Assembly: GCA_016297895.1 (NCBI GenBank)
Contig: JAEDFS010000047.1
Coordinates: 1-14,316 of the forward strand
Source: Marvinbryantia sp.
GTDB lineage: Bacteria; Bacillota; Clostridia; Lachnospirales; Lachnospiraceae
Reading direction: 5' to 3'
DNA: 14,316 nt
Shown in pieces: positions 1 through 6,617 of this stretch. How positions within the stretch are numbered: the stretch's first letter is position 1; every line of letters starts with the position of its first letter. The notes below the pieces were generated by a model. The model was not told where the DNA came from and ran no database searches. It saw only the letters and a program-made list of their open reading frames with translations. Both the position numbers and the translations under genes were made by a program.

Positions 1-468
1 CAGAACGGTAAGCTGTTCTGCGGAGATATTTACTCCAATATTGCGATCTCTGCGCCGGGGCTTTCTCAGGAAGATGCCTGGGAAGCGGCCAGAATGGCAG
101 GAATGGAAGAAGATATCAAAAAGATGCCCATGGGAATGTATACGCTGATCAATGAGGATGCCGGAGGAATTTCGGGCGGACAGCGGCAGCGTCTGATGAT
201 TGCCCGTGCCATTGCACCGAAACCGGCCATTCTGATGTTTGATGAAGCCACATCGGCGCTGGATAACATTACCCAGAAGCAGGTGTCAGATGCTCTGGAA
301 GGATTAAAGAGTACCAGGATTGTAATTGCGCATCGGCTTTCCACCATCAAAGAGTGTGACCGGATCATTGTACTGAATAAAGGGAAGATTATCGAGCAGG
401 GTACCTATGAGGAGCTGAATGCAGCCGGTGGCTTCTTCTCAGAACTGGTGAAGCGCCAGCAGGTATAG
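1..468 (+). CDS. NHLP-type peptide/bacteriocin export ABC transporter, permease/ATPase subunit, C-terminal part (5' end outside window)
   Basis: The reading frame is open from base 1, so only the last 155 codons of an ABC exporter are visible. They hold the second half of the nucleotide-binding domain: a Q-loop region (QNGKLFCGDIYSNI), the signature motif ISGGQRQR, Walker B ILMFDEATSALD, and the H-loop IAHRLSTI, followed by a C-terminal tail ending in ELVKRQQV. The wording around these motifs (MPMGMYT, GGISGGQRQRLMIARAIAP, CDRIIVL) is typical of the NHLP bacteriocin-export ABC family, whose members fuse permease and ATPase and secrete peptides with double-glycine leaders. The methionine at 94 is internal, not the start. 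The family role is membrane export of a RiPP or bacteriocin-like peptide, which fits the double-glycine peptide gene at 1377-1631. Assignment to the permease/ATPase subunit, rather than the C39-peptidase subunit, is from resemblance, because the N-terminal region is outside the window. Confidence 0.88.
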   Translation, partial: QNGKLFCGDIYSNIAISAPGLSQEDAWEAARMAGMEEDIKKMPMGMYTLINEDAGGISGGQRQRLMIARAIAPKPAILMFDEATSALDNITQKQVSDALEGLKSTRIVIAHRLSTIKECDRIIVLNKGKIIEQGTYEELNAAGGFFSELVKRQQV

Positions 469-504
469 AGAACCGTGTTTTCGGAGGGAGACAGGGAGGA
501 AAAG

Positions 505-1380
505 ATGAGAGAAACGAAAAGAGATCAGGGAACCCAGGTGATCCGTAAGCTGATCAGCCGCTATCCCCAGCTGACGTTGGAACCGGCGGAGGGGCTGAAA
601 GATACAGAAGAATACCGCCGTATCGTCAGAAACGGATATCGGCCGGAAGTTCTGGAATGCAGATTCCGGACATCGGAACAGGATACTTGTGAGGAAATTG
701 CCACTCCTGCCGGAAATGCTGAGACGGTCTATCTTTCGGAACGGGCAGATTTCGAAAGAGCAGTGAGAATTCTGGCATATCGGGGTGAGAATACGCCGAT
801 ACCGCCGTCTATGGGGGCGGTTACCATCAGGGGAATTGTGAACTGGACAAAGATTCAGGAGCATAAAAAAGAGTATCTGACCTCGGGAAACCTGGACTGG
901 AGCGCAGAATTTCGAAGATTTACGGCTGTTCCGGAGAATTATAAAGATACACTGATTCTGATCAGCCGGGGACCGTACAGCGGTCTCCCCTGGCAGGAAA
1001 CGAAATGGGAAGAGGAAGAGTGGGTCGGAAGATCCAAAATCATCCGCACCTATCATGAACTGGCTCATTTTGTCAGCGGCATTTTGTTTCCGGAGCATAA
1101 AGAAGCTCTGCGGGATGAGGTGATCGCAGACTGCATCGGCCTGTATCAGGCCACAGGTGCGTATGACGGAAGTCTTGCGGGAAGGTTTTTGGGACTGGAA
1201 GGAAGCGCTTACCGAAAGGGAGGACGTCTGGAAAATTATGTGACGGAAGAATTTGAAAAAAATTGCGATCGGGCAGAACACCTGATCGCAGAACTGGAAA
1301 ACTATTGTACCGGATATTCCGGCTCCTGTTTCCAATTGCTTGAGGAACTGGAACGAAAAAGGATCGGAATGGAGGATTAA
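505..1380 (+). CDS. Uncharacterised protein with gluzincin-like metallopeptidase signature, in NHLP export locus
   Basis: This is a 291-residue soluble-looking protein with no evident signal peptide or membrane segment. The start at 505 follows GGGAGGA about 4-5 bases upstream; an in-frame ATG at 475 lacks a better RBS. It lies 36 bp after the exporter gene on the same strand, so co-transcription is likely. I do not recognise the family by name. It contains H184-E-L-A-H188 (HExxH zinc-binding motif within YHELAHF) and, 16 residues later, E205-V-I-A-D209, which fits the ExxxD third-ligand motif of gluzincin zinc proteases. The N-terminal half is charged and has no motif I can name. By position it could mature or cleave the exported peptide, act in immunity, or have lost activity and serve structurally. 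Protease activity is inferred from motif spacing only. Confidence 0.72.
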   Translation: MRETKRDQGTQVIRKLISRYPQLTLEPAEGLKDTEEYRRIVRNGYRPEVLECRFRTSEQDTCEEIATPAGNAETVYLSERADFERAVRILAYRGENTPIPPSMGAVTIRGIVNWTKIQEHKKEYLTSGNLDWSAEFRRFTAVPENYKDTLILISRGPYSGLPWQETKWEEEEWVGRSKIIRTYHELAHFVSGILFPEHKEALRDEVIADCIGLYQATGAYDGSLAGRFLGLEGSAYRKGGRLENYVTEEFEKNCDRAEHLIAELENYCTGYSGSCFQLLEELERKRIGMED

Positions 1381-1631
1381 ATAAAATTTGTTGATTTTAT
1401 CGGGCTGACGATTTGAGAAGACGGATCCGTTTCCTTTGTTGTCTGGGCGCCGGAATCTATGAAGACTCCTCCGGCTGCCGCATCCAGTGCTTCGTCCGGC
1501 AGAGAGTCTTCCGGAGTGTTAAGAAGGGAGGAAATCTGCTGGTTGTCCTCGAAATCATCTAAAATGGCGCAGTCATGCAGAAGCTTTTCAATCTTTTTTA
1601 CTGTAAATTTTGATTTTTCATTTGCGTTCAT
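1377..1631 (-). CDS. Putative RiPP/bacteriocin-like precursor peptide with double-glycine leader
   Basis: The gene encodes 84 residues from the ATG at 1631, chosen because AAAGGA (complement of 1641-1646) lies 9 bases upstream. A TTG at 1640 and an ATG at 1637 in the same frame sit too close to that RBS. The leader is about 55 residues, helical and acidic, and ends in LPDEALDAAAGG, a classic double-glycine cleavage motif preceded by an ELSDEEL-like segment. Cleavage would release a 29-residue core beginning VFIDSGAQTT. The core has no Cys, 5 Ser, 4 Thr, 2 Lys and 2 Pro, so lanthionine or disulfide chemistry is unlikely there; the single Cys is in the leader. The gene converges on the HELAH gene and their stop codons overlap by 3 bp. 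The NHLP exporter nearby is the expected secretion partner. The precursor role is inferred from the leader and the neighbours. It could instead be a small peptide of another double-glycine family. Confidence 0.72.
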   Translation of the reverse strand: MNANEKSKFTVKKIEKLLHDCAILDDFEDNQQISSLLNTPEDSLPDEALDAAAGGVFIDSGAQTTKETDPSSQIVSPIKSTNFI

Positions 1632-1688
1632 AATCATCAATCCTTTATAAATTATGTCTATACAGATAAAGTCAGTCTCTTATATTGT

Positions 1689-1717
1689 ATTATACACAAA
1701 AAAGAGGAAAGTGTTAC
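1689..1717 (-). promoter_or_regulatory. Probable sigma-A promoter of the precursor-peptide gene
   Basis: Read on the minus strand, there is a perfect -10 TATAAT (1694-1689) preceded by TGTG (extended -10). A 17-bp spacer separates it from GTAACA (1717-1712), a 4/6 match to TTGACA. Transcription would start near 1682 and give a roughly 50-nt leader before the ATG at 1631. The peptide gene is therefore probably expressed independently of the exporter genes on the other strand. Confidence 0.6.
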
Positions 1718-1740
1718 AGGAAAACCAAAAAAATATGCAG

Positions 1741-1896
1741 AATATTTGTTGCTGTTCACGTGCCAATGTTCCGCGAGGTGTTTTCGCGCAGAATGCGCGG
1801 AAATCCCGAGGACAGCAAGCGCGAAACTGCATAAAATGCAGTTTCTGTGTATCGCGAAGCGTGTTACTGTGAACAGCGTGAACAGTAACGAATATT
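1741..1896 (+). repeat. Structured imperfect palindrome (large nested stem-loop element) in the intergenic region
   Basis: The outer arms 1741-1760 and 1877-1896 are inverted copies matching at 18 of 20 positions. Both differences are G:U or U:G pairs in a plus-strand transcript, so the RNA can form a continuous 20-bp duplex. Inside lie further inverted repeats: GAAACTGCAT-AAA-ATGCAGTTTC (1823-1845, perfect), TTCCGCG/CGCGGAA (1769-1775 with 1796-1802), and TTTCGCGC/GCGCGAAA (1782-1789 with 1819-1826, which competes with the perfect hairpin). On the right, GTTACTGT/ACAGTAAC (1863-1870 with 1882-1889) and a tandem GTGAACAG (1869-1876 and 1878-1885) offer alternative pairings. It ends 21 bp before the sigma factor start codon. 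It may be an interspersed repeat, a MITE-like or REP-like element, or a regulatory/noncoding RNA. I see no convincing ORF in it. Confidence 0.65.
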
Positions 1897-1917
1897 TCAG
1901 TAGAAAGAAGGTGTACT

Positions 1918-2403
1918 ATGGGACAGGCGGAATTTGAAGAACTCTACCGGAAATACTATCAGATGGTATTTGGGTTTGTGAAAAAACGGGTCACGGGAAA
2001 AGAAATGGCTGAGGATCTCACCAGTGAGATTTTTGAAAAGGCATTTACAACCATAGAGAGGTATGACGAAAGCAAGTGTTCTTTTCAGACCTGGCTGTTT
2101 GTGATCACCAATAATCATCTGAAAAACTATTACAGGGATAAAAAAGAGGTGGTTTCCTTTGAGGAAGAGCCGGGTCCTGCACTGATTTCCGAAGCCAGTG
2201 TGGAATTGGTAGTGGAGCTGCAGGAAATGAGAGAAGTTCTCAAAAGAGCCCTTCTGAAGCTGCCCGAGCGGGATATGGAGATCGTACTGTGCCGGTATTA
2301 TGAAGATATGACGGCGGTACAGATTGGAAAGAGAATGGGACTTACCTCGGGGAATGTGAGAATTATCCTTAAGAGGGCACTGGAAAAGCTGCGAAAGATA
2401 TGA
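1918..2403 (+). CDS. ECF-type RNA polymerase sigma factor (sigma-70 family)
   Basis: This is a 161-residue protein of normal ECF sigma length. Residues about 5-72 form region 2: FEELYRKYYQMVFGFV, then the AEDLTSEIFEKAF core-binding segment, then WLFVITNNHLKNYYRDKK in the -10 recognition part. Residues about 105-160 form region 4: LPERDMEIVLCRYYEDMTAVQIGKRMGLTSGNVR, a helix-turn-helix that recognises the -35 element, ending KRALEKLRKI. The start is supported by AGAAAGAAGG at 1902-1911. ECF factors redirect RNA polymerase to a small regulon and are usually held by an anti-sigma partner encoded next to them. Here the next gene, 36 bp downstream, is an AI-2E family membrane protein and no zinc-finger anti-sigma is present. 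The linker between regions 2 and 4 is short and acidic. The target regulon cannot be told from the window. Confidence 0.92.
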   Translation: MGQAEFEELYRKYYQMVFGFVKKRVTGKEMAEDLTSEIFEKAFTTIERYDESKCSFQTWLFVITNNHLKNYYRDKKEVVSFEEEPGPALISEASVELVVELQEMREVLKRALLKLPERDMEIVLCRYYEDMTAVQIGKRMGLTSGNVRIILKRALEKLRKI

Positions 2404-2439
2404 AATGAAGAATGTGTATAAACAGGAGGCAAAGAACTT

Positions 2440-3558
2440 ATGAAACTGGAATGGAAGACCTGTATTCGTCTGGGAATCACTGCGTTTCTGCTGTATCTGG
2501 CGATTTATTACTGGGAGCCGATCACGGGGATGGCTGCCATGATCGCAGGAGCGGCGTCCTCTTTACTCCTTGGATGTCTGATTGCCTATCTGGTAAATAT
2601 TTTGATGAGCTTTTATGAAACATATTATTTTCCGAAAAGCAAAAAGGCTGCAGTGGAGAAAAGCAAAAGGATCGTCTGTATGCTTGCTGCAATCCTGACC
2701 CTCCTTGGAATCGCTTTTGTTGTGATCCGGCTGGTGATACCGGAACTGGTCAATTGTGTGAAGCTTTTGATTGCGGAAGTTCCCCAGGCTATCGATGATC
2801 TGGTGGAATGGCTCAGAAAAACGGGAGTTTTGAATTCGGTGATGAATAAAGAGTTACTGGATTCTCTGGCAGCCACCGACTGGGAACAGAAGATCACGCA
2901 GATGCTGAAGGTGTTTCTGGATGGTCTGGGAGGAGCGGCACAGATGGCTGTGACTGCGGTCTCATCCTTTACCGCAGCGGCGGTGGAGTTTCTGATTGGT
3001 GCGATCTTTGCGCTGTATCTGCTTCTGGGAAAGGAACGGATCATGGGTCAGATCCGAAAAGTGATGAATCATTACCTTCGTTCCTCCTGGAACCGCAATA
3101 TCCGGTATGTGCTGTCTACCTTCAATGGATGTTTTCATCGCTTTATTGTGGGACAGTGTATCGAGGCGGTGATCCTGGGCGGCCTCTGTATGGCCGGGAT
3201 GATGATCCTGCGTCTGCCCTATGCGGTGATGGTAGGGACGCTGATCGGATTTACGGCACTGATTCCGGTGGCCGGTGCATACATCGGCGGGGGCATAGGA
3301 GCCTTTATGATCCTGACTGTTTCACCGGCCAAAGCGTTGGGGTTCCTGATATTTCTTATGATCCTTCAGCAGGTGGAGGGCAATCTGATCTATCCGAAAG
3401 TTGTTGGGAATTCCATTGGGCTTCCGGGAGTCTGGGTACTGGCTGCGGTAACCATCGGCGGCGGAATTATGGGAATTCCGGGAATGCTGATCGGTGTACC
3501 GGCTGCTGCGGCAGTGTATCAGCTTCTTAAAAATGATCTGAATGGAATCAAAGACTGA
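2440..3558 (+). CDS. AI-2E family (UPF0118) transporter / membrane protein
   Basis: This 372-residue integral membrane protein has about eight hydrophobic segments: roughly 8-28, 32-55, 78-100, 175-200 and several from 240 to the end. The loop at about 100-170 is more polar and helical. Family hallmarks lie in the C-terminal half: GTLIGFTALIPVAGAYIGGG, then QQVEGNLIYPKVVGNSIGLP, then GIPGMLIGVPAAA. The start has a strong AGGAGG at 2424-2429, 10 bases upstream. Members of this family are annotated as autoinducer-2 exporters by homology to E. coli TqsA, but others act as Na+/H+ antiporters or have unknown substrates, so the substrate is not assigned. It follows the ECF sigma gene by 36 bp, probably in one operon, and a terminator closes the unit. 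Confidence 0.9.
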   Translation: MKLEWKTCIRLGITAFLLYLAIYYWEPITGMAAMIAGAASSLLLGCLIAYLVNILMSFYETYYFPKSKKAAVEKSKRIVCMLAAILTLLGIAFVVIRLVIPELVNCVKLLIAEVPQAIDDLVEWLRKTGVLNSVMNKELLDSLAATDWEQKITQMLKVFLDGLGGAAQMAVTAVSSFTAAAVEFLIGAIFALYLLLGKERIMGQIRKVMNHYLRSSWNRNIRYVLSTFNGCFHRFIVGQCIEAVILGGLCMAGMMILRLPYAVMVGTLIGFTALIPVAGAYIGGGIGAFMILTVSPAKALGFLIFLMILQQVEGNLIYPKVVGNSIGLPGVWVLAAVTIGGGIMGIPGMLIGVPAAAAVYQLLKNDLNGIKD

Positions 3559-3562
3559 AAAG

Positions 3563-3609
3563 AGTGAGTATGCATTCGGCATTGTGCCGTACGCCATACT
3601 CACTTTTTT
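3563..3609 (+). terminator. Rho-independent terminator after the AI-2E family gene
   Basis: The 10-bp arms AGTGAGTATG (3563-3572) and CATACTCACT (3595-3604) pair perfectly. They enclose a second hairpin, CGGCA-TTG-TGCCG (3577-3589). A T-run (3604-3609) follows directly. This ends the sigma/AI-2E operon. Confidence 0.88.
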
Positions 3610-3638
3610 ATACTTCTTTTGCTGAATGTGTTCATAAT

Positions 3639-3666
3639 TTGGTTTTTCTTCAAAAAACAATAAAAT
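3639..3666 (+). promoter_or_regulatory. Possible promoter of the GGDEF/EAL gene
   Basis: TTGGTT (3639-3644), a 16-bp spacer and TAAAAT (3661-3666) make a plausible but weak sigma-A promoter. Transcription would begin near 3673, only about 6 bases before the ATG at 3679. If this promoter is real, it argues for a downstream start codon or a near-leaderless transcript. Confidence 0.3.
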
Positions 3667-3678
3667 TTATAGTGGAAA

Positions 3679-6591
3679 ATGATGGCTTTTCATAGTAAAA
3701 TAGACGATAAGATGACAAAAGTGACGAAAATCCGGAAAGCGGTAAGAAATATGAGAGCAAAAAGACAGAGCGACATTAAAAAATACAGCAAGATCATAGC
3801 ATTCTTTGTAATTGCGATCCTTATTTGCATTGCAGGTTTTTTTATGCTGATGCAGAGAAGCGTCAGCCGGAACGTGGAACAGGCGATCGATGAAGCGCTG
3901 GAAAGAAGAAACGATTATATCTGCGAAAAACTGGAGGTACAGTATGACTGGCTGGAGGCAAATGCGGCCTATCTGTCGGAGAAAAGCGGATTGTTCGAAG
4001 AAGAGAACTACGCACTCCTTCGGACAGTTCGGGATAACTGTGATCTGATGAGGATCATGATCGCTGATACAACAGGATATGCGCGTTATGCGGACGGAAC
4101 AGAAGAGAATATTGAAGAGGAGGAATACTTCCGGGAGGTATTAAAAGGGAATCGGGCGATTATAAGAATTACGGGAGAGAAATCTGCTGCTATCGCAGCG
4201 CTCCTTGCGGTACCGATCCTGAAAAACGGACAGGTGGTCGGGGTGCTGGGAGGCGAATATGATATGGCAGAAGCCTGCAGGAAGAGTTTCGAGAGCGCCT
4301 ATCAGAATATGGGAACGGCTGTCATTATGGCGTCAGACGGAATAGTGCTGTTTTCTGATGAGAACAGTGAGACGCTGGGAGTGAGTCCCGGAGAGCTGCT
4401 CTATGGATATCTTCGCAGGAAGTTTACTGTCAGCCTGAATCTGGATGGTATCAAGGATAAGCTTAAGGAAGGACTGGACGGCTGTGTGCACCTTAAGCGG
4501 GATGGGGAATCCTATCATCTTGCATACCGGCCAATGTGTGTTAATGACTGGGTGGTCTGTTATCTTGTCCCGGCCGGAATTGCGAAAGAAGGATTTGATT
4601 TTATCCGGAAATATGAAGGCATGCTGGCAATCAGCATTACAATCCTGATCATCATACTGGTGTGGACGGTTCTGGGTATGGGCAGAAAAAAACAGCGGGC
4701 GCTTATGCGATCTGCCAATATTGATGCCCTTACGGGAATCTGTAACCGGAAGAACACAGAGGAAAAAGTGACCCGGTGGCTGAATCAGGCCGTGGACCTT
4801 ATCACGGTGATGCAGGTCTTTCTGATCATGGATGTGGACTTTTTCAAAGAGGTGAATGACCATTACGGGCATGCAGTGGGAGATGAAGTACTGCGCCAGA
4901 TCGGTGCGCTTCTGATTCGTCTGTTCCGGAAAGAGGATGTCCTTGGCCGTGTGGGCGGCGATGAATTTGTGGTGTTCATGAAAGATCTGAAAAATTCTTC
5001 CGATGCAAAACGAAGAGCGGAACAACTCTGCAGCGAAGTGCGAAAGCTTCAGATTCCGGAGCTGGAGGGCAAAACGATCACCTGCAGTATCGGTATGGCT
5101 TTTTACCCGCAGCATGGACGTAATTATATGGAGCTGTACAAATTTGCGGACATGGCTCTCTATGAGACAAAAAGAAAAGGGAAAAACGGATATACGGTTT
5201 ATCAGAAAGACTTTGAACAGGCGGAAGAGGAGAACTATGTACGCAGAGCCTATACGGAGATCCATCCGCTGACAGGACTTTACTATAACCGGGCTTTCTT
5301 TAAAACGGCAGACGGTTATCTGAAAAAAGTGGGAAAAGATACGCATATTCTGGCGGCTCTGGATATCGATCATTTCCGTTTGTTTAACAAGCTGTACGGA
5401 AGAAAAGCCGGAGACCGGTATCTTATATTTCTGTCGGAGTGCCTGAAAAAGGTGTCTCAGGAACAGGAAGGAATTGCGGGCTATCTGGGAGGAGATAATT
5501 TTTGTCTTCTGCTTCCGGAATCCGGGAACAGGATTTGGGAGATACAGAAAGAAATGGAGGAAGGATTAAAGAAAAACGGATATTCCCAGGCTTTCCTGCC
5601 GATGTTTGGCATTTACCGGATCAGTGACCCGACGGTTCCTGCTGTGAGCATGTATGACAGAGCGACGATCGCCATGGAAAACGGGGAATACGGGACGGGG
5701 AACCGGATCTGTGTCTATGAGGAAAATATGGAGAAAAAGCTTGCAGAGGAGATCGCATTGATCTCGGAAGTACGAAACGGCCTGCATAATCAGGAATTTC
5801 TCATTTACATACAGCCGCAGTGCAATATCGCCGACGGAAAAGCAGTGATCGTCGGAGGAGAGTGTCTGGTTCGATGGCAGCACAATGATCGGGGAATGCT
5901 TGCGCCCGGAGCGTTCATTCCTGTTCTGGAAAAATACGGCTATGTGGCAGAATTGGACAGGTATGTGTGGGAAAAAGCCTGTTCGTGGCTTCGTGACTGG
6001 ATCCGGATGGGACATGTTCCGGTGCCTGTATCGGTAAATGTATCCAGAATCGATATTTTCTCCATGGATGTACCGGAGTTTTTTAAAGAACTTACGGATT
6101 CCATGGGTGTCTCCAGGGAACTTTTGAAGATCGAGATCGTGGAGAGCGTCTGTGCAGACAGTGATGAACGAATCAGAAATGCGGTGAAGGCACTGCGTGA
6201 ATATGGTTTTACAGTAATGATGGACGATTTCGGAAGCGGCTATTCCTCTCTGAACATGCTGAAGAACGTGCCGGTGGATGTGTTGAAGCTGGATATGAGG
6301 TTCCTGCATTTTGAGGAGCAGGACAGAGAGCGCGGAATCAGTATTGTGGAGTCGGTAGTGGGAATGTCCAGGCAGATCGGACTGCCCATTATTGTAGAAG
6401 GAATTGAAACCATTCAGCAGGTGGAGTTCCTGGCGAAGATGGGATGCAGATATGTACAGGGATTCTATTATTTCAAACCCATGCCGGTGCCGGATTTTGA
6501 ACAATTGATCTCGAATGAGGCGAATCTGGACAGAAGTGGCTTCATAGCGACAGAAGCGGATAAGGAAGATGTGATAAAGGAGGGAGACTAA
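3679..6591 (+). CDS. Membrane-anchored cyclic-di-GMP enzyme: sensor domain - GGDEF - degenerate GGDEF - EAL
   Basis: This is a 970-residue signalling protein. A basic N-terminus is followed by TM1 at about 39-58, an extracytoplasmic region (about 60-312, probably Cache/PAS-like) and TM2 at about 315-334. The first GGDEF domain (about 349-505) has D349-ALTG, an intact G426-G-D-E-F430, and R417-K-E-D420 five residues before it, an RxxD product-inhibition site. A second GGDEF-like domain (from about 531) reads GGDNF at 604-608 and lacks the I-site, so it is probably non-catalytic. The EAL domain (about 708-955) reads E728-C-L-V-R, with SVNVS, KIEIVES, D849-D-FGSGYSSL, LKLD, E907-GIET and QGF, so the phosphodiesterase residues appear present. 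It may make and degrade c-di-GMP in response to an external ligand. ATG 3679 has only a weak RBS (GTGGA). ATGs at 3712 and 3751 are alternatives that keep TM1. Confidence 0.92.
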   Translation: MMAFHSKIDDKMTKVTKIRKAVRNMRAKRQSDIKKYSKIIAFFVIAILICIAGFFMLMQRSVSRNVEQAIDEALERRNDYICEKLEVQYDWLEANAAYLSEKSGLFEEENYALLRTVRDNCDLMRIMIADTTGYARYADGTEENIEEEEYFREVLKGNRAIIRITGEKSAAIAALLAVPILKNGQVVGVLGGEYDMAEACRKSFESAYQNMGTAVIMASDGIVLFSDENSETLGVSPGELLYGYLRRKFTVSLNLDGIKDKLKEGLDGCVHLKRDGESYHLAYRPMCVNDWVVCYLVPAGIAKEGFDFIRKYEGMLAISITILIIILVWTVLGMGRKKQRALMRSANIDALTGICNRKNTEEKVTRWLNQAVDLITVMQVFLIMDVDFFKEVNDHYGHAVGDEVLRQIGALLIRLFRKEDVLGRVGGDEFVVFMKDLKNSSDAKRRAEQLCSEVRKLQIPELEGKTITCSIGMAFYPQHGRNYMELYKFADMALYETKRKGKNGYTVYQKDFEQAEEENYVRRAYTEIHPLTGLYYNRAFFKTADGYLKKVGKDTHILAALDIDHFRLFNKLYGRKAGDRYLIFLSECLKKVSQEQEGIAGYLGGDNFCLLLPESGNRIWEIQKEMEEGLKKNGYSQAFLPMFGIYRISDPTVPAVSMYDRATIAMENGEYGTGNRICVYEENMEKKLAEEIALISEVRNGLHNQEFLIYIQPQCNIADGKAVIVGGECLVRWQHNDRGMLAPGAFIPVLEKYGYVAELDRYVWEKACSWLRDWIRMGHVPVPVSVNVSRIDIFSMDVPEFFKELTDSMGVSRELLKIEIVESVCADSDERIRNAVKALREYGFTVMMDDFGSGYSSLNMLKNVPVDVLKLDMRFLHFEEQDRERGISIVESVVGMSRQIGLPIIVEGIETIQQVEFLAKMGCRYVQGFYYFKPMPVPDFEQLISNEANLDRSGFIATEADKEDVIKEGD

Positions 6592-6611
6592 AGAGTCTTC
6601 CTCCTGTTTTT
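6578..6611 (+). terminator. Rho-independent terminator overlapping the stop codon of the c-di-GMP gene
   Basis: The arms AGGAGGGAGACT (6578-6589) and AGTCTTCCTCCT (6594-6605) pair over 12 bp with one G:U pair around an AAAG loop. GTTTTT (6606-6611) follows. The TAA stop codon (6589-6591) lies at the top of the stem and in the loop. Termination occurs before the convergent AraC gene, which ends at 6618. Confidence 0.82.
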
Positions 6612-6617
6612 AACGTT

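Noticed and set aside
475..504. Earlier ATG for the HELAH protein
   Set aside because: The ATG at 505 has the GGGAGGA ribosome binding site, and the extra ten residues would include that site.
439..1335. Long minus-strand open frame opposite the HELAH gene
   Set aside because: It lies antisense to a gene with clear motifs and RBS; its translation is low-complexity and resembles no family, so it is a shadow frame.
1741..1896. Repeats of GTGAACAG considered as a CRISPR array or transposon end
   Set aside because: There are only three short copies in inverted and direct arrangement, no regular spacers, and no transposase gene.
1654..1937. Two short plus-strand open frames within the structured element
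   Set aside because: They run through inverted repeats, lack convincing RBS and motifs, and one overlaps the sigma gene start.
4333..5373. 346-codon minus-strand open frame
   Set aside because: It is opposite the GGDEF domains, with no recognisable domain and no RBS; the plus strand is clearly coding.
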